From NCBI RefSeq assembly GCF_018131185.1, contig NZ_JAFCJE010000005.1, positions 372,001 through 436,000 on the forward strand: a DNA stretch of 64,000 bases, in the 5' to 3' direction. Positions 60,880-64,000 of this stretch are shown one piece after another; position 1 is the stretch's first letter, and the number at the start of each line of letters is the position of its first letter. Below the pieces are notes generated by a model. The model had not been told where the DNA came from and did no database searches. It was given only the letters and a program-made list of their open reading frames with translations. The translations under genes and the position numbers were made by a program. Source of the stretch: Bradyrhizobium diazoefficiens (GTDB lineage Bacteria > Pseudomonadota > Alphaproteobacteria > Rhizobiales > Xanthobacteraceae).

Positions 60880-62277
60880 ATGAGCGCCAACCTCTCTGCA
60901 TTTTTGTATCTCGTGGCGGGAGTGCTGTTCATCCTGTCGCTGCGCGGGCTGTCGAGCCCGGCGACGTCGCGCCAGGGCAATTTGTTCGGCATGATCGGCA
61001 TGGGCATCGCGGTCGCGACCACGCTCGCCAGTCATCCGCCGGCGGACGGACTCGCCTGGATCCTGGTGATCCTCGGCATCGCCATTGGTGGCGCCATCGG
61101 CGCGGTGATCGCGCGCCGCGTGCCGATGACCTCGATGCCGGAACTGGTTGCGGCCTTCCACTCGCTGGTCGGCATGGCCGCCGTGCTGGTCGCCGCCGGC
61201 GCGTTCTACGCGCCCGAGGCGTTCGACATCGGCACGCCCGGCAACATCCATGCCTCCAGCCTGATCGAAATGTCGCTCGGCGTCGCCATCGGCGCGCTGA
61301 CCTTCACCGGCTCGGTGATTGCGTTCCTGAAGCTGTCCGCGCGCATGAGCGGCGCGCCGATCATCCTGCCGTTCCGCCACATCATCAACATCGTGCTTGC
61401 GTTGGCGCTGGTGTTCTTCATTTTCGGCCTGGTTCGTTCCGGCAGTGCGGTCGATTTCTGGCTGATCACAATCATCGCGCTGGTGCTCGGCGTGCTGATG
61501 ATCATCCCGATCGGCGGCGCTGACATGCCGGTCGTGATCTCGATGCTGAACTCCTACTCCGGCTGGGCTGCGGCCGGCATCGGCTTCACGCTCGGCAATT
61601 CGGCGCTGATCATCACCGGCGCGCTGGTCGGATCAAGCGGTGCGATCCTGTCCTACATCATGTGCCACGCGATGAACCGGTCCTTCATCTCGGTCATCCT
61701 CGGCGGCTTCGGCGGCGAGACCGCCGCGGCCGGCGGCGGCACGGGCGAGCAGAAGCCCGCCAAGCTCGGCTCGGCGGACGATGCGGCCTTCATCATGAAG
61801 AACGCGCAGAAGGTCATCATCGTGCCCGGCTACGGCATGGCGGTGGCGCAGGCCCAGCATGCGCTGCGCGAGATGGGCGACATCCTGAAGAAGGAAGGCG
61901 TCGAGGTGAAATACGCCATTCACCCGGTTGCCGGCCGCATGCCCGGTCACATGAACGTGCTGCTCGCCGAAGCCAACGTGCCCTATGACGAGGTGTTCGA
62001 GCTCGAGGACATCAACTCCGAATTCGCGCAGGCCGACATCGCCTTCGTGATCGGCGCCAACGACGTCACCAACCCGGCGGCCGAAGAGGACAAGACCTCG
62101 CCGATCTACGGCATGCCCGTGCTGCAGGTCTGGAAGGCCGGCACCGTGATGTTCATCAAGCGCTCGCTCGCCTCGGGTTACGCCGGCATCGACAATCCGC
62201 TGTTCTACCGCGACAACACCATGATGCTGCTCGGCGACGCCAAGAAGGTCACCGAGAACATCGTCAAGGCGATGTAG
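60880..62277 (+). CDS. pntB: NAD(P) transhydrogenase subunit beta (PntB)
   Basis: A 465-residue subunit with about nine N-terminal helices (to about 275) and a soluble NADP(H)-binding dIII (about 290-465). The dIII markers are KVIIVPGYGMAVAQAQHALREM, HPVAGRMPGHMNVLLAEANVPYD and VIGANDVTNPAA. A membrane RRVPMTSMPELVAAFHSLVGMAAVL segment with the conserved His is present. Together with PntAA and PntAB it links NADH to NADPH through proton movement. Full length. Confidence 0.97.
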   Translation: MSANLSAFLYLVAGVLFILSLRGLSSPATSRQGNLFGMIGMGIAVATTLASHPPADGLAWILVILGIAIGGAIGAVIARRVPMTSMPELVAAFHSLVGMAAVLVAAGAFYAPEAFDIGTPGNIHASSLIEMSLGVAIGALTFTGSVIAFLKLSARMSGAPIILPFRHIINIVLALALVFFIFGLVRSGSAVDFWLITIIALVLGVLMIIPIGGADMPVVISMLNSYSGWAAAGIGFTLGNSALIITGALVGSSGAILSYIMCHAMNRSFISVILGGFGGETAAAGGGTGEQKPAKLGSADDAAFIMKNAQKVIIVPGYGMAVAQAQHALREMGDILKKEGVEVKYAIHPVAGRMPGHMNVLLAEANVPYDEVFELEDINSEFAQADIAFVIGANDVTNPAAEEDKTSPIYGMPVLQVWKAGTVMFIKRSLASGYAGIDNPLFYRDNTMMLLGDAKKVTENIVKAM

Positions 62278-62436
62278 CGCCGAGGCACCCGGACCGTGGC
62301 CATCGACAGGAATGGCACCGGTCCCATCGCATGCCACTGAAGGCGACGCGCGAGCAGCGTGTTGCCTGGCGGCCCGAGGTCATGAAATTGCTGCGGAGCC
62401 GGCGCAAGCCCTGAGCCGAAAGGCTTGCTGCGCATC

Positions 62437-63231
62437 ATGACCGTCTTCAAGTGGATCGCCGTCCTGCTCGTGACCGTCTATTGCGCCGGTCTCGTCATGC
62501 TCTATGTCCGGCAGCGCGAGATGCTGTTTCCGATCCCGCGCGTCGGCCGCACCGCCCCCGATGCCGCGGGCCTGCCCGGGGCGGAAGAGCACATCCTGAC
62601 GACGTCGGACGGCGAGAAGGTCATCGTCTGGCACGTGCCGGCAAAGCCCGGCCGTCCCGTGATCCTGTACTTCCCGGGCAATGGTGATTTTCTCGCCGGC
62701 CGCGTCAGCCGCTTCAAGGCGATGACGGCTGACGGTACCGGGCTCGTCGCGCTGTCCTATCGTGGCTATGCCGGCTCGAGCGGCGCGCCGAGTGAGCAGG
62801 GCCTGCTGCGCGACGCTGCAGCCGCGTATGCCTTCACGAGCGCGCGCTATGCGGCGGAACGCATCGTCGCCTGGGGGTTTTCACTCGGGACAGGCGTCGC
62901 GGTTGCCATCGCCTCGGAGCATCGCGTTGGAAAACTCATCCTGGAGGCGCCCTATACATCGACGGCCGACATTGCGGCGGCATCGTTCTGGTACGTTCCG
63001 GTCCGCCTGCTGATGCGTGATCCCTTCCATTCCGACGAGCGCATCGCGCGCGTCACTGTGCCGCTCCTCGTGATGCATGGCACCAACGATCTTGCCATTC
63101 CGATCGCTTTCGGAGAGCGTCTGTTCGCGCTCGCCCATGAGCCCAAGCGGTTCGTCCGCATGGCCGGCGGGCACGACGATCTCGATCAATATGGCGCAAT
63201 CGAAACGGCGAGAGACTTCATTGGCAATTGA
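62437..63231 (+). CDS. Membrane-anchored alpha/beta hydrolase
   Basis: A 264-residue alpha/beta hydrolase of the ABHD13/BEM46-like group. An N-terminal signal anchor is at about residues 3-22. The oxyanion region YFPGNG, the LSYRGYAGSSG turn, the nucleophile elbow GFSLGTG (Ser in GxSxG) and the catalytic triad partners (Asp near MHGTNDLAIP, His in GGHDD) are all visible. The physiological substrate is unknown. It starts 160 bases after pntB. An in-frame start at 62425 is possible. The next gene starts inside its end. Confidence 0.9.
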   Translation: MTVFKWIAVLLVTVYCAGLVMLYVRQREMLFPIPRVGRTAPDAAGLPGAEEHILTTSDGEKVIVWHVPAKPGRPVILYFPGNGDFLAGRVSRFKAMTADGTGLVALSYRGYAGSSGAPSEQGLLRDAAAAYAFTSARYAAERIVAWGFSLGTGVAVAIASEHRVGKLILEAPYTSTADIAAASFWYVPVRLLMRDPFHSDERIARVTVPLLVMHGTNDLAIPIAFGERLFALAHEPKRFVRMAGGHDDLDQYGAIETARDFIGN

Positions 63232-64000
63232 CAGCTTGTTTGCACGCCGCGGTTCTGCGCTTGCCGTCTTCTGCCTGCCTCTTCTGCCCCAGGATGCGCT
63301 TGCGGCGACCGGGCTGGACGGGGCGGCGATGCGCTGGCCCTATGCGCTGCCCTTTGCCGGCCTGTTGCTGTCGATCGCGCTGGGCCCGCTGCTGTTTCCG
63401 AAGATCTGGCATCATCACTACGGCAAGATCGCAGCTGCGTGGTCGGTGCTGGCACTTGCCGCGCTCATTGTCTTTGCCGGCAGCACGGCGACGCTGGCGG
63501 CGCTCGTCCATGCCATGCTCGCCGAATATCTCGGCTTCATCGTGCTGCTGTTCGCGCTCTATGTCGTGGCCGGCGGCATCCTCATCACCGGCGACATCAA
63601 GGCGACGCCCGCGACCAATTTGGGCATCCTTGCGCTGGGCACGTTCGGGGCGAGCATCGTCGGCACCACCGGTGCTGCGATGATCCTGATCCGTCCGTTG
63701 ATCCGCGCCAACCGGCCTCGGCGCCACAACACCCATGTCGTCGTTTTCTTCATCATCCTCGTCGCCAATGTCGGCGGCGCGCTGAGCCCGCTCGGCGATC
63801 CCCCGCTGTTCGTCGGCTTCCTGCATGGCGTCGACTTCTTCTGGACCATGCGGACGATCTGGTTGCAGACCGCGATCGTGGCCGGGCTGCTGCTCGCCAT
63901 CTTCGCCGTCATCGACCTCTGGCGCTTTCGCAGCGAGCCGCCGGCCGCCGATACCGGCCGCGGGGAGCCGCTGCGCATCCGCGGCCTCGTCAATCTGGTG
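63191..64000 (+). CDS. NhaD-like sodium:proton antiporter (partial at the window end)
   Basis: Open to the end of the window, so about 270 N-terminal residues are seen. A signal-like N-terminus (about 17-38) is followed by multi-pass membrane sequence with GFIVLLFALYVVAGGILITGDI and FFIILVANVGGALSPLGDPPLFVGFLHGVDF, a hallmark of NhaD/ArsB-type antiporters. The ATG at 63191 lies 41 bases inside the end of the hydrolase gene; a TTG at 63221 would reduce the overlap to 11 bases. The gene continues beyond 64000 and its C-terminus is not visible. Confidence 0.85.
   Translation, partial: MAQSKRRETSLAIDSLFARRGSALAVFCLPLLPQDALAATGLDGAAMRWPYALPFAGLLLSIALGPLLFPKIWHHHYGKIAAAWSVLALAALIVFAGSTATLAALVHAMLAEYLGFIVLLFALYVVAGGILITGDIKATPATNLGILALGTFGASIVGTTGAAMILIRPLIRANRPRRHNTHVVVFFIILVANVGGALSPLGDPPLFVGFLHGVDFFWTMRTIWLQTAIVAGLLLAIFAVIDLWRFRSEPPAADTGRGEPLRIRGLVNLV

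Overview
The window is high-GC DNA (roughly 65%, by eye) with dense, well-spaced genes on both strands. Gene content points to an alphaproteobacterium of the Rhizobiales, most likely Bradyrhizobium or a close relative. The supporting items are GapR (DUF2312), DUF1244, DUF2852, DUF1036, the 50-residue aa3-oxidase subunit IV, three-gene pntAA-pntAB-pntB, an ECF42-type sigma factor with its DGPF partner, a FeeM-like acyltransferase, and several short palindromic intergenic repeats of the kind scattered through Bradyrhizobium genomes. Species identity is inferred, not proven. No rRNA, tRNA, CRISPR array, phage or complete insertion sequence was found.

Layout. 1-10.5 kb: the tail of a Kef-type antiporter, a sirtuin, a hydantoinase/oxoprolinase pair (hyuA-hyuB) running into a complete TRAP transporter (dctP-dctQ-dctM type), then an Aer-like PAS chemoreceptor. 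10.5-26 kb: small-molecule and stress genes, including a GST divergent from a TetR repressor, a hydroxyacid dehydrogenase, a YCII/DGPF protein with an ECF42 sigma factor, SRPBCC and VOC proteins, small secreted proteins, an SDR, a soluble triple-PAS chemoreceptor, two more YCII proteins, a TetR gene with its DUF2852 neighbour, a fatty-acid desaturase and a serine acetyltransferase. 26.6-39 kb: the cell-envelope block tolQ-tolR-tolA-tolB, interrupted by a GGDEF-EAL protein and a FeeM-like N-acyl amino acid synthase, then pal, cpoB, tilS and ftsH.

39-48.7 kb: a tandem universal stress protein, an APC permease, two large polytopic membrane proteins (possible GT-C transferases) opposite an orphan Flp pilin gene, a frameshifted membrane-protein relic, a third TetR, pyruvate kinase and a DUF1036 protein. 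48.9-58.3 kb: DUF1244, GapR, DUF1801, an M15-like DUF882 peptidase, an L,D-transpeptidase, a sigma-54 response regulator and oligopeptidase F. 58.3-64 kb: an AbrB/Doc toxin-antitoxin pair, oxidase subunit IV, transhydrogenase, an alpha/beta hydrolase and the start of a NhaD-like antiporter.

The clearest regulatory signals are dyads: two around the GST/tetR promoter, a matched pair serving a tetR and DUF2852, one before the third tetR, a perfect 18-bp palindrome at the toxin-antitoxin promoter and a 22-bp palindrome before pal. The best candidates for less-described biology are the FeeM-like synthase with a dual c-di-GMP protein inside tol-pal, and the possible glycosyltransferase pair facing the Flp pilin gene. 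Most of the window is ordinary chromosomal core and accessory content.
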